A stretch of DNA of 64,000 bases from Actinomycetota bacterium (GTDB lineage Bacteria > Actinomycetota > Actinomycetes > Actinomycetales > Microbacteriaceae): the NCBI GenBank assembly GCA_018268515.1, contig JAFDWK010000018.1, forward strand, positions 19,746 to 83,745, read 5' to 3'. Shown piece after piece: positions 17,662 to 25,423 of the stretch; the first letter of the stretch is position 1, and every line of letters starts with the position of its first letter. Below the pieces are notes generated by a model that did no database searches, had not been told where the DNA came from, and was given only the letters and a program-made list of their open reading frames with translations. Made by a program: the position numbers and the translations under genes.

Positions 17662-18070
17662 CTATCTCGCGGCCTTGATGAACCAGACGCAGACTGCGCC
17701 CAGGATGCTGAGGATGATGCCGACCGGGAAGAGGCCCGTGTAGCCGAAGGTCAGCACGATCGCGCCGCCGACGGCGGGGGCGAGGGTCTGCGGCAGCGTC
17801 GCCGCGATGTTCACGACGCCGAGGTCCTTGCCGAACGACTTCGCCGAAGGCAGGACCTGGCTCATCAGCGCGGTGTCGCAGCAGAAGGCCCGGGATGGCG
17901 CCCCAGACCGCGAAGAGGGCGAAGTTCGACGGGAGGATCCACCACAACAGCCGGCGCACGCCCTTGACCGGCGTGGGCGGATCGTCCACGCCGGAGGCGG
18001 TGGCGACGAAAGTGGTCTCGGTGATCGGGGGACGCACGCCTTCGTGCGTGTCAGAGGAAGTCGACGACAT
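17662..18070 (-). pseudogene. MFS sugar transporter gutted by a large internal deletion
   Basis: The frame from 18070 gives a normal MFS N-terminus up to the first membrane segment (LLWWILPSNFALFAVWGAIP), then becomes Arg-rich nonsense. The other frame, from about 17885 down to 17662, gives the last two MFS helices (MSQVLPSAKSFGKDLGVVN through TLAPAVGGAIV to WFIKAAR). That tail aligns in style with the end of the intact MFS at 26130-27407 (LPEPEHIAKDLALMN). About 300 residues are missing and the join is out of frame near 17885. As the head gene of the GH3 operon, its loss should remove the operon's own uptake route. Confidence 0.8.
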
Positions 18071-18167
18071 TGTCAGTCCTTGGTTCGGGTGGTGGTTTCG
18101 GGATCGGCCCGGCCTTCGCGAGGGGTGTCACCCGCCCTCCGCGTCCGGCTGATGGCACGCTAGCATG

Positions 18168-18191
18168 AAAACCGGCACAAGTGTAGGTTTT
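18168..18191. promoter_or_regulatory. 24-bp interrupted palindrome, probable TetR operator
   Basis: Half-sites AAAACC and GGTTTT flank an inner CAC / GTG pair, giving a 24-base symmetrical site that differs from perfect only in four 2-base spacers' positions. It lies in the A/T-rich centre of the 203-base gap between the MFS/GH3 operon and the divergent TetR gene. Confidence 0.6.
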
Positions 18192-18273
18192 TAATCCGGC
18201 GGACGATCTCCCGGCGCGTGCGACAGGGGGGCCTCTCCGCCGCCACGCCGACCAGGCCTACGATGGGACACCG

Positions 18274-18906
18274 ATGACGACCGAACGCGGATACACGACG
18301 GGCAGGGCCCGCCGGGAGCGGATCATCGCCGCGGCGACTGCCCTGTTCGGGCGCGTCGGCTTCAACAGCGCCACCATGCTCGAGATCGCGCAGGTGTGCG
18401 AGATCTCCCGCGCCGGCCTCGCACACCACTTCCCCACCAAGGAATCGCTCATGGAGGCGGTGCTCGAGACCAGGGACCGGGAGGACCGCGAGCGGTTCCG
18501 GCGCAACGGCTCGCAGGGCCAGGACGGGATCGGGATCCTCCGCGGCATGGTCGATCTGGCCCGGCACAACACGGAGGTCGGGGGCATCATCGCCCTGTAC
18601 GCGGTGCTCTCGGCCGAGGCCGCCGACCCCGCGCACCCGGCGCACGACTACTTCGTGCGCCGCTACGAGCGGATCCGGTCCGGCACCGCCAAGGCTCTGC
18701 GCGACGCCCGTGCGGCCGGGCACCTCGCTCCGCACGTCGACGAGGCGCGCGCCGCCGTGGAGCTCACCGCCCTGATGGACGGCCTCCAGCTGCAGTGGCT
18801 GCTCGATCCCGACTCCGTCGACATGGCCGACGCGGTGCGCCGACGCATCGAAGAACTGCTCGTCGCCCCTCTGGCCGCGCTCGTCGCCGCGAGCCCGGAG
18901 CGATAG
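18274..18906 (+). CDS. TetR-family regulator of the GH3 locus
   Basis: 210 residues. HTH at about residues 14-60 (RRERIIAAATALFGRVGFNS, then EIAQVCEISRAGLAHHFPTK), which is standard TetR_N. The C-terminal all-helical domain (ELTALMDGLQLQWLLDPD) is the TetR_C type seen in carbohydrate-locus repressors. It is divergent from the MFS/GH3 genes and followed after 111 bases by the GH1 gene, so it lies between two beta-glucoside units. It differs clearly from the paralogous TetR pair at 23-26 kb. Confidence 0.85.
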   Translation: MTTERGYTTGRARRERIIAAATALFGRVGFNSATMLEIAQVCEISRAGLAHHFPTKESLMEAVLETRDREDRERFRRNGSQGQDGIGILRGMVDLARHNTEVGGIIALYAVLSAEAADPAHPAHDYFVRRYERIRSGTAKALRDARAAGHLAPHVDEARAAVELTALMDGLQLQWLLDPDSVDMADAVRRRIEELLVAPLAALVAASPER

Positions 18907-18947
18907 CCCCCGGCCGATCCGCCGCAGACCCGCAACGCCCTGCACCC

Positions 18948-19002
18948 TTGCCCGCCGCCGTGATCGGTGCCTAGGATCGCAAGTGGGACATTCGACCCAC
19001 TT
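18948..19002 (+). promoter_or_regulatory. GH1 promoter with 22-bp operator over the transcription start
   Basis: TTGCCC (18948-18953) and TAGGAT (18972-18977) are 18 bases apart. Directly downstream, AAGTGGG and CCCACTT (18981-18987 and 18996-19002) form a palindrome with an 8-base centre covering the predicted +1. Its length and sequence resemble the CGATCG-core operators at 23.1 and 27.5 kb. Confidence 0.6.
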
Positions 19003-19017
19003 AGTTCAGGAGAGACG

Positions 19018-20439
19018 ATGACGCTCGACACCGCCACACCGGCCGCAGAGCCGCTCGCCGCCCGGATCCCCGCCGGCTTCGTGATCGGAGCGGCCACCGC
19101 GGCACCGCAGATCGAGGGTGCGGCCGTCGTCGGCCGCCGCACCCCCAGCATCTGGGACCGCTTCGCGGCCGAACCCGGCCGGATCCTGGACGGCAGCACA
19201 CCGGCCGTGACCGCGGATCATTTCCACCGCCGCCAGGAGGACGTCGCCCTGCTGCGCGGGCTGGGCGCGGACGCCTACCGTTTCTCGTTCTCCTGGACCC
19301 GCGTTCAGCCCGCCGGCCGCGGCGCCCTCGACCCCGAAGGCGCCGGTTTCTACGATCGGCTGCTCGACGAGCTGCTCGAGGTCGGCGTGCGTCCGTTCGC
19401 GACGATCTCGCACTGGGATCTCCCGGAGGGGTACGAGCGGGGCTGGCTGGACCGGGAGACCGCACTGCGCCTGGGCGAGCTGGCCGGGCTCCTCGGCGAG
19501 CGCTACGGCGACCGGGTCGATTCGTGGATCACCATCAACGAGCCGGCGACGGTGACCCTCAACGGATACGCCCTCGGCATCCACGCGCCCGGCGACAGCC
19601 TGCTGTTCGACGCCCTGCCGACCGTGCACCATCAGCTGCTCGGCCACGGCATGGCCGTGCAGGCGCTGCGCGCCGCCGGGGTGCAGGGCGCCATCGGGAT
19701 CACGAACACGCACAGCCCGGTGAGCCCGGCGAGCGACGCTCCCGAGGACCAGGCGATGGCCGCGCTGTTCGACCTCGTACACAACCGGGTGTACGCGGAT
19801 CCGGTGCTGCTCGGACATTATCCGGAGGTTCCCGGCTTCCTCGGCGACGCCCTCGCCGCCTTCGACGCCGTGCCCGCGGAGGATCTCGCGCAGATCCATC
19901 AGCCGCTGGATTTCTACGGTCTCAACTACTACATGCCCACCCTCATCGCCGCGGGGAGCGGATCCGGGGAGAGCCCGGACGGCGAGAGCGCGGCGATGAG
20001 CGCCCTGCCGTTCCGGCTACTCGACTTCGAGGGGGCTCCGAAGACAGGCTTCGGCTGGCCGATCGCACCCGACGGTTTCGGGCGCGCGCTCACCGAGATG
20101 CGCGATCGCTACGGCGACACCCTGCCGCCGGTGTTCATCACGGAGAACGGCGCGAGCTTCCCCGACACGATCGGCGACGACGGCCGGGTGCACGACGACG
20201 AACGCATCGCGTTCCTGCACGATCACCTGTCCGCCGCCCTGGCGGCGGTCGAGCCCGGAGGCGTGGCCGAGGGCATCGACCTGCGCGGGTTCTTCGTCTG
20301 GTCCCTCATCGACAACTGGGAGTGGGCGGCGGGTTTCACCCAGCGGTTCGGGCTGGTGCACGTCGACTTCGAGACGGGGCGGCGCACCCCGAAGGCCTCG
20401 TACGAGTGGTTGCGCGCCGTCCTCGCGGCGCGAGCCTGA
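19018..20439 (+). CDS. Glycoside hydrolase family 1 beta-glucosidase
   Basis: 473 residues, the usual GH1 length. The ATG follows AGGAGAG. Family landmarks: FVIGAATAAPQIEGA, acid/base Glu175 in ITINEPA, LDFYGLNYYMP, nucleophile Glu376 in FITENGASF, and the C-terminal WSLIDNWEWAAGF substrate-binding segment. No signal peptide, so it hydrolyses imported beta-glucosides (cellobiose-like or aryl glucosides) in the cytoplasm. It has its own promoter and operator and ends in a strong bidirectional terminator. Confidence 0.92.
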   Translation: MTLDTATPAAEPLAARIPAGFVIGAATAAPQIEGAAVVGRRTPSIWDRFAAEPGRILDGSTPAVTADHFHRRQEDVALLRGLGADAYRFSFSWTRVQPAGRGALDPEGAGFYDRLLDELLEVGVRPFATISHWDLPEGYERGWLDRETALRLGELAGLLGERYGDRVDSWITINEPATVTLNGYALGIHAPGDSLLFDALPTVHHQLLGHGMAVQALRAAGVQGAIGITNTHSPVSPASDAPEDQAMAALFDLVHNRVYADPVLLGHYPEVPGFLGDALAAFDAVPAEDLAQIHQPLDFYGLNYYMPTLIAAGSGSGESPDGESAAMSALPFRLLDFEGAPKTGFGWPIAPDGFGRALTEMRDRYGDTLPPVFITENGASFPDTIGDDGRVHDDERIAFLHDHLSAALAAVEPGGVAEGIDLRGFFVWSLIDNWEWAAGFTQRFGLVHVDFETGRRTPKASYEWLRAVLAARA

Positions 20440-20467
20440 GCGGTCTTTCGCGCATCACCGCGCAGAG

Positions 20468-20504
20468 AGAGGATCCCGACGCCGGCCCGGCGCCGGGATC
20501 CTCT
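20468..20504. terminator. Bidirectional terminator between GH1 and lactone oxidase genes
   Basis: Perfect 11-base arms (AGAGGATCCCG with its complement) with a further GCCGG/CCGGC stem inside; lies centrally between two convergent genes. Confidence 0.65.
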
Positions 20505-20509
20505 GCCTC

Positions 20510-21841
20510 TCAGGCTCCCAGCACGCGGCGCAGGTAGTCGTTCAGGAACACGCCCTGCGGATCCAGGTCCGCGCGCAGCGCCGTGAAGTCGGCGAACCGG
20601 GGATAGACCTCCTGCAGGTCGGCGGCCTGCCGCCCATGCATCTTGCCCCAGTGCGGACGGCCGCCCCGCGCCCGCATGATCGCCTCGACCGCACGGAAGT
20701 ACGGCTCCGGATCCTCTCCGATCACGCGGTGCACGGCGATGTATGCGGAACGCCGCCCGTGCGCCGTGGACATCCAGAGCTCGTCGGGCGCGACGAAGCG
20801 CACCTCGATCGGGAACGAGATCCGCCACCCCTCCCGATCGATCGCCGCGCGCACCTCGGCGAACGCATCGAGGAACTGCTCGGCCGGGATCGCGTACTCC
20901 ATCTCCCGGAATCGCACCGTGCGCCGCGTCGCGAACACGCTCGACGAGACGTCTGAGAACGACCGCGCTCCGCTCAGCCGCGCGGCGGCACGGTTCAGCA
21001 TCGGCACCCCCGCGGGAACGATCCGCCCGAACGCCGACGTCGCCCGGAACACGCCGTTGGCCATGAACGTCTCATCGAACCAGCGGCGCACCGGCGGGAT
21101 CGGCGCCCGCCCTGCTCCTGCCGTCATCCGGGTGTTGGTCTTGGTCAGTGCCAGGTCGGTGTGCGGGAACCAGTAGAACTCGAAGTGGTCCGCCGCGCGC
21201 ACGCGGTCATCCAGCGTCGCGAGCACCTCGCGCAGCGGTTCCGGCCGCTCCACGGCGTGCAGATCGAACGCGTCCACGCACTGCAGGGTGACTTCGACGA
21301 GGATCCCCAGCGCCCCCAGCCCCAGCGCGACCGCCGGCAGCAGTTCCGGGCGGTGCGCCGCATCGACCCGCAGCAGCTCGCCGGTGCCGGTGACCAGCAG
21401 CACACCGATGACCTGGGCGGCGATGCCCCGGAAGCGCGCGCCGGTGCCATGGGTGCCCGTGGAGATGGCACCGGCGATCGACTGCGCGTCGATGTCGCCG
21501 AGGTTCTCCATCGCGAGCGCGTGCGGCGCGAGCAGGGCGGGGATCGCGCTCAGCCGTGTTCCCGCTCGGAGGGTCGCGGTGCGCGCGGACCGGTCCACGT
21601 GCACGAGCCCGCTCAGCCCGTCCAGGGTCATCAGGATGTCGTCGGCCTGCGCGATCGCGGTGAAGCTGTGCCCGGCGCCGACCGGCTTGACCCGGCGGCC
21701 GGTCTCCGCCGCCGTCTGCACGATGTCGCACACTTCCATCGCGCTGGTGGGCGCGACGACAGCGGCCGGGTGCGCCTGCACCGTCCGCCCCCAGTTCTGC
21801 CACGTCGCGGTGGCGGCCGGTGCGGTCAGGGTCAGTGTCAC
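20510..21841 (-). CDS. D-arabinono-1,4-lactone oxidase-type FAD oxidoreductase
   Basis: 443 residues. N-terminal FAD-binding type 4 domain with VGAGHSFTAIA, whose His58 is the position of covalent FAD attachment in the VAO family, and GAISTGTHGTG. The C-terminal ALO domain carries the PHWGKMHGR motif and the end LDPQGVFLNDYLRRVLG. Enzymes of this family oxidise aldono-lactones or sugar alcohols (L-gulono-, D-arabinono-lactone, xylitol). The start overlaps the stop of the upstream PLP-enzyme gene by four bases, and the two form an operon under the palindrome at 23.15 kb. Confidence 0.85.
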   Translation of the reverse strand: MTLTLTAPAATATWQNWGRTVQAHPAAVVAPTSAMEVCDIVQTAAETGRRVKPVGAGHSFTAIAQADDILMTLDGLSGLVHVDRSARTATLRAGTRLSAIPALLAPHALAMENLGDIDAQSIAGAISTGTHGTGARFRGIAAQVIGVLLVTGTGELLRVDAAHRPELLPAVALGLGALGILVEVTLQCVDAFDLHAVERPEPLREVLATLDDRVRAADHFEFYWFPHTDLALTKTNTRMTAGAGRAPIPPVRRWFDETFMANGVFRATSAFGRIVPAGVPMLNRAAARLSGARSFSDVSSSVFATRRTVRFREMEYAIPAEQFLDAFAEVRAAIDREGWRISFPIEVRFVAPDELWMSTAHGRRSAYIAVHRVIGEDPEPYFRAVEAIMRARGGRPHWGKMHGRQAADLQEVYPRFADFTALRADLDPQGVFLNDYLRRVLGA

Positions 21842-23085
21842 AGGAAGGCCTTCCCCTCGCCGCGGTACGTGGGCAGACGGTCGGCGATGCGCCCGGCGTC
21901 GATCAGGGCGAACTCGTTCACGCGCTCACTGAGCTCGCCGGATTTGGCGTGCCGGAACCACACCCGGTCTCCGACCGCCAGCTGTCGCGCCGGTTCGCCG
22001 ATCAACGGGGTCTGCACCTCGCCGGCCATCTCCCGAGGCGTCATCCGGAGCCCCTCGGGGAACGCGATCCGCGGCAGCCGGTCCCTTCCGGGCGGGCCGG
22101 ACGCGACCCATCCGCCGCCCAGCACGGTCGCGCAGTCAGGACGGGGCTTGCGCACCACGCTCAGCGCGAAGCCGGCCACCGGGCGCTGGATGAACGCCTC
22201 GTACGCATCGAAGTAGTGCCCGGCGAACAGCCCGCTGCCCGCCGCGATCTCGGTCACGGAGGGATCCTCCGCCGTGCTCTGCACCGACCCGGTCCCGCCC
22301 CCGTTCACGAATTCGAGCGGCGCCACCTGCGCGACCGCGGCCACGGCACGGGAGCGCCGCTCGCGGATCTCCTCGCGCGAGTGCCGCTTGACCCAGGACA
22401 CCACGGCGTTCATCGCCCCGCGGCCGGGGACGCGATCCGCGACGCCGGCGATCTGGGCCTCGTACGCCATCAGCCCGACCAGGGTGAAACCCGGCCGGCG
22501 CTGCACGACCTCGGCGAGCGCACGCATCTGCTCCGGAGTGCGCAGCGGAGAGCGCAGCACCCCCAGCCGTCCGAGCGGCGGCGGTCCCTGCCAGGAGGCG
22601 TCCAGCTCGAGGCACACCCGGATCGGCGGACGCCCGGCCGGCGGCACGGCCGCGTCGATGAGGTCGAGCTGGTCGACGCTGTCGATCATGAGTGTCACGC
22701 GGGCCGCGGCGCGTTCGTCTGCGGCGAGGGCCCGGATCGCCGCGCGGTCCGCGGTCGGGTAGCCGACCACGATGTCCGTGCAGGCCGCGGAGAGCCAGAG
22801 CGCCTCCGGCAGGGTGAACGCCAGCAGGCCCGCATAGCCCGGCATCGCCAGCACCTGCTCCAGCATGCCGCGCACGCGCAGCGACTTCGTCGCCAGGCGG
22901 ATCGGCTTGCCGCAGGCCCGTCGCACGAGATCCGCGGCGTTGGCGCGCAGACCCGCCATGTCGAGCACCGCGAACGGCGGCTCCTCGCCCCGCGTCGCCG
23001 CGTTCCAGGATTCCCAGAGGGCGCCGCCGACGAACGGGCGGGCGACATGTCTCGTGCCGGGGCGGGCGGCCGCGGACGCGGCCAT
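21838..23085 (-). CDS. Fold-type III PLP enzyme, alanine racemase N-domain / D-threonine aldolase-like
   Basis: 415 residues from ATG 23085. The N-terminal TIM-barrel-like PLP domain has the Schiff-base Lys67 in RLATKSLRVRG. The C-terminal domain (VWFRHAKSGELSERVNEF) carries the metal-site style of D-threonine aldolase and D-serine dehydratase (DSD1-like). Such enzymes cleave or dehydrate D-3-hydroxy amino acids; members next to lactone oxidases are often annotated as amino acid deaminases. No Shine-Dalgarno sequence sits before the ATG; instead a tiny upstream ORF with a strong GGAGG ends exactly on it, suggesting coupled translation. The exact substrate is unknown. Confidence 0.75.
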   Translation of the reverse strand: MAASAAARPGTRHVARPFVGGALWESWNAATRGEEPPFAVLDMAGLRANAADLVRRACGKPIRLATKSLRVRGMLEQVLAMPGYAGLLAFTLPEALWLSAACTDIVVGYPTADRAAIRALAADERAAARVTLMIDSVDQLDLIDAAVPPAGRPPIRVCLELDASWQGPPPLGRLGVLRSPLRTPEQMRALAEVVQRRPGFTLVGLMAYEAQIAGVADRVPGRGAMNAVVSWVKRHSREEIRERRSRAVAAVAQVAPLEFVNGGGTGSVQSTAEDPSVTEIAAGSGLFAGHYFDAYEAFIQRPVAGFALSVVRKPRPDCATVLGGGWVASGPPGRDRLPRIAFPEGLRMTPREMAGEVQTPLIGEPARQLAVGDRVWFRHAKSGELSERVNEFALIDAGRIADRLPTYRGEGKAFL

Positions 23086-23120
23086 CACCGCGCCGTCCCG
23101 ACCGTGGTGTGATGGAGCAT
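23085..23120 (-). CDS. Candidate 11-codon leader ORF coupled to the PLP enzyme
   Basis: On the minus strand GGAGG (23130-23126) precedes ATG 23120 by five bases. The frame reads MLHHTTVGTAR and stops in TGA whose A is the A of the next gene's ATG (TGATG). The main gene has no ribosome site of its own and the GGAGG is out of frame with it. This looks like a leader cistron that delivers ribosomes to the enzyme start. Too short to test by homology. Confidence 0.45.
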   Translation of the reverse strand: MLHHTTVGTAR

Positions 23121-23144
23121 CATCGCCTCCTCGCGATCGCGCAA

Positions 23145-23203
23145 CAACTGGGACGATCGTCCCAGTTGGCCTATAGTGTAGGTCGACGCGCATACGAGAG
23201 CAA
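23145..23203. promoter_or_regulatory. Divergent promoters with a perfect 24-bp palindrome (TetR operator)
   Basis: A perfect palindrome spans 23145-23168: half-site CAACTGGGA on each side of a CGATCG core. On the minus strand TTGCTC (23203-23198) and TACACT (23180-23175), 17 bases apart, put the start of the PLP/oxidase operon at the palindrome edge. On the plus strand TATAGT (23172-23177) serves the TetR gene, with the palindrome over its -35 position. One repressor could shut both directions. Confidence 0.75.
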
Positions 23204-23232
23204 GCGCGAACCGTCGGCCTCACGGAGGAATC

Positions 23233-23967
23233 ATGGCCAGGACCCCAGTAGACGTCCGCCGCAAGGAGCTCGTCGCCGCCGCCCTGCGCGTGGTCGCCTC
23301 GCGCGGCCTGCATGAGGCGTCCACACGAGCGATCGTGGCCGAGGCGGGCATGGCCCTGGCCAGCTTCCATTACGCGTTCGAGTCACGCGATGCGCTGATC
23401 GACCGGCTCATCGCCGAGGTGCTGGCCGGCGAGGAGAAGGCCATCATCCCGGACCAGCTCGAGGGCAAGACGCTGACCGAACTGCTCACCGAGGGCCTGC
23501 AGGGATACGCACGGCACCTGCGCGCGGATCCCGCGCATGAGCAGGCGATGCTGGAGCTGACCCAGTACGCGCTGCGCACGCGACTGCCGCTCGCCCAGGA
23601 GCAGTACGCCGAGTACGCCCGGATCGCCCTGTCGTCGCTGACCCTGGCGGCCGAGCAGACCGGGGCGACCTGGACCGTCCCCCTCGACACGATCGCGCGC
23701 ATGCTCGTCGCCCTCACCGACGGGCTGACCCTGAACTGGCTGGTCACCCGCGACGATGCGGGCCTGGATGCCGCGGTCGTCGCCGCCGCACAGGCGATCG
23801 CGAGCCTGGCCCGCCCCTCTGCCGCGCAGGAGCTATCCGGTTCCGATTCCGGATCCGGTTCCGATTCCGGTTCCGGTTCCGATTCCGGTTCCGGATCCGA
23901 TTCCGGTTCCGGTTCCGATTCCGGTTCCGAGGCTGCCGCGCCGACGGACGAGCGGCATCGCGCATGA
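23233..23967 (+). CDS. TetR-family regulator with Gly-Ser-Asp repeat tail
   Basis: 244 residues; ATG follows GGAGG. HTH at residues about 8-52 (RRKELVAAALRVVASRGLHE, then STRAIVAEAGMALASFHYAF). It is a paralogue of the TetR at 25424-26095, which has STRSITAQAGAPLAILHYAF at the same place. Residues 200-235 are five copies of GSDSGS from an 18-base tandem repeat, foreign to the family and probably a disordered tail. It is divergent from the PLP/lactone-oxidase operon, overlaps the aldehyde dehydrogenase start by four bases, and so probably autoregulates and controls both flanks. Confidence 0.87.
   Translation: MARTPVDVRRKELVAAALRVVASRGLHEASTRAIVAEAGMALASFHYAFESRDALIDRLIAEVLAGEEKAIIPDQLEGKTLTELLTEGLQGYARHLRADPAHEQAMLELTQYALRTRLPLAQEQYAEYARIALSSLTLAAEQTGATWTVPLDTIARMLVALTDGLTLNWLVTRDDAGLDAAVVAAAQAIASLARPSAAQELSGSDSGSGSDSGSGSDSGSGSDSGSGSDSGSEAAAPTDERHRA
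23839..23928. repeat. Five 18-bp tandem repeats at the 3' end of the TetR gene
   Basis: Five units of the form GGTTCCGATTCCGGTTCC (with GGATCC substitutions) encode repeated GSDSGS. In frame, so copy number can vary without frameshift. Confidence 0.92.
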
Positions 23968-25376
23968 CCGTGGTGGCCGGATCCGGCACCGGCACGGCGC
24001 CGGACGCCCTGCGCGCCCGTTTCGACACGGGGGTGACCCGGTCCTACCGCTGGCGGCGCGCCCAGCTGCGGGGCCTGCGCCGGATGCTCAGGGAGCACCG
24101 CGACCAATGGCACGCGGCGCTGCGCACCGATCTCGGCAAGCACCCCGTGGAGAGCGACGTCGCCGAGATCGGCATCGTGCTGCGCGAGATCGACCACGCG
24201 CTGCGGCGGCTGCGGCGATGGATGCGCCCGCGCCGGGTCGGCGTTCCGCTCGTGCTCGCACCCGCCACGGCGCGGATCGTTCCGGAGCCGCTCGGCGTCG
24301 TGCTCGTGATCGGCCCGTGGAACTATCCGCTGCAGCTCGTGCTGAACCCGCTCGTGGGCGCGCTCGCGGCCGGCAACGCGGCGGTGCTCAAGCCCAGCGA
24401 ACTCGCCGGCGCCACCAGCGCGGCGCTCGCGGCGCTGCTGCCCCGCTACGTCGACCCGCGGGCCGTGCGGGTCGTCGAGGGCGGCGCGGAGGCCACGCAG
24501 CGGCTGCTGCACGAGCGGTTCGACCACGTGTTCTTCACCGGATCCGAGACCGTCGGCCGGATCATCGCCCAGGAGGCGGCCCGCACGCTGACACCCGTGA
24601 CGCTCGAGCTGGGCGGAAAGTCGCCGGTGTTCATCGACGACACCGTCGATCTCGCCGTCACCGCACGGCGGCTGATGTGGGGCAAGCTCCTGAACGCGGG
24701 GCAGACCTGCGTCGCGCCCGACTACGTGCTCGCGACACCGTCGACCGCCCAGGCCCTGATCCCGCACCTCGAGCGCGCCGTGCGCGAGATGTACGGCGAT
24801 GACCCCGCCCGCAGCCCGGACTACGGGCGGATCGTGACGCCGCGGCATGCCGAGCGCCTGGCCGAGCTGCTCGACGGGCACCGGCCGAGCTTCGGCGGCA
24901 CGGTGTCACCGGCCGATCGCTACGTCGCGCCGACCGTCGTCGACGCGGCAGAGCCGCACTCCCGGCTCATGCAGGAGGAGATCTTCGGCCCGATCCTGCC
25001 GATCGTGCATGTCGCCTCGGCGGGCGAGGCCCGCGCCTTCATCCGCGCCCGGCCGGCACCGCTCGCCGCCTACGTGTTCACGCGCCGCCGCGCGGTGCGG
25101 CGAGCGTTCCTGCGCGAGACGACCTCCGGTGCGCTGGGCTTCGGCGCGCCCGCCGCGCACCTCGGCGCCCCGGAGCTGCCGTTCGGCGGCGTGGGCGCGA
25201 GCGGGCACGGCCGCTACCACGGCAGGCACTCCTTCGACACGTTCAGCCACGCCAGGGCGGTGCTGCGCAAGCCCCTGCACCCGGACACGATGGCGCTCGC
25301 CTATCCGCCCTATCGCGGCTGGGCGAAGGCCCTGCTGGTGCGGGTGATGACCGGGATGGGGCGCAGCGCACCCTGA
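23964..25376 (+). CDS. Class 3-type aldehyde dehydrogenase (fatty/aromatic aldehyde)
   Basis: 470 residues. GPWNYPLQL (NAD-site signature of class 3 enzymes), GSETVG, ELGGKSP with catalytic base Glu215, and NAGQTCVAPDY with catalytic Cys249. The C-terminus PFGGVGASGHGRYHG through SFDTFSH is typical of ALDH3 and coniferyl or fatty aldehyde dehydrogenases. NAD(P)-dependent oxidation of an aldehyde to an acid. Its ATG overlaps the TetR stop (ATGA). With the facing PLP enzyme, it could remove the aldehyde released by retro-aldol cleavage of a hydroxy amino acid (inference). Confidence 0.87.
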   Translation: MTVVAGSGTGTAPDALRARFDTGVTRSYRWRRAQLRGLRRMLREHRDQWHAALRTDLGKHPVESDVAEIGIVLREIDHALRRLRRWMRPRRVGVPLVLAPATARIVPEPLGVVLVIGPWNYPLQLVLNPLVGALAAGNAAVLKPSELAGATSAALAALLPRYVDPRAVRVVEGGAEATQRLLHERFDHVFFTGSETVGRIIAQEAARTLTPVTLELGGKSPVFIDDTVDLAVTARRLMWGKLLNAGQTCVAPDYVLATPSTAQALIPHLERAVREMYGDDPARSPDYGRIVTPRHAERLAELLDGHRPSFGGTVSPADRYVAPTVVDAAEPHSRLMQEEIFGPILPIVHVASAGEARAFIRARPAPLAAYVFTRRRAVRRAFLRETTSGALGFGAPAAHLGAPELPFGGVGASGHGRYHGRHSFDTFSHARAVLRKPLHPDTMALAYPPYRGWAKALLVRVMTGMGRSAP

Positions 25377-25385
25377 GCGGTGCAC

Positions 25386-25406
25386 CGGCCCCTGCGACGC
25401 GGGCCG
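25386..25406. terminator. Candidate bidirectional terminator
   Basis: CGGCCC and GGGCCG arms with a 9-base loop lie between the convergent aldehyde dehydrogenase and TetR genes. Short stem and no T-tract. Confidence 0.4.
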
Positions 25407-25423
25407 CCCATCGGCGTCCGGGC

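Noticed and set aside
23839-23928. Repeat array considered as a CRISPR
   Set aside because: Units are contiguous, in frame and lack unique spacers; it encodes a peptide repeat.
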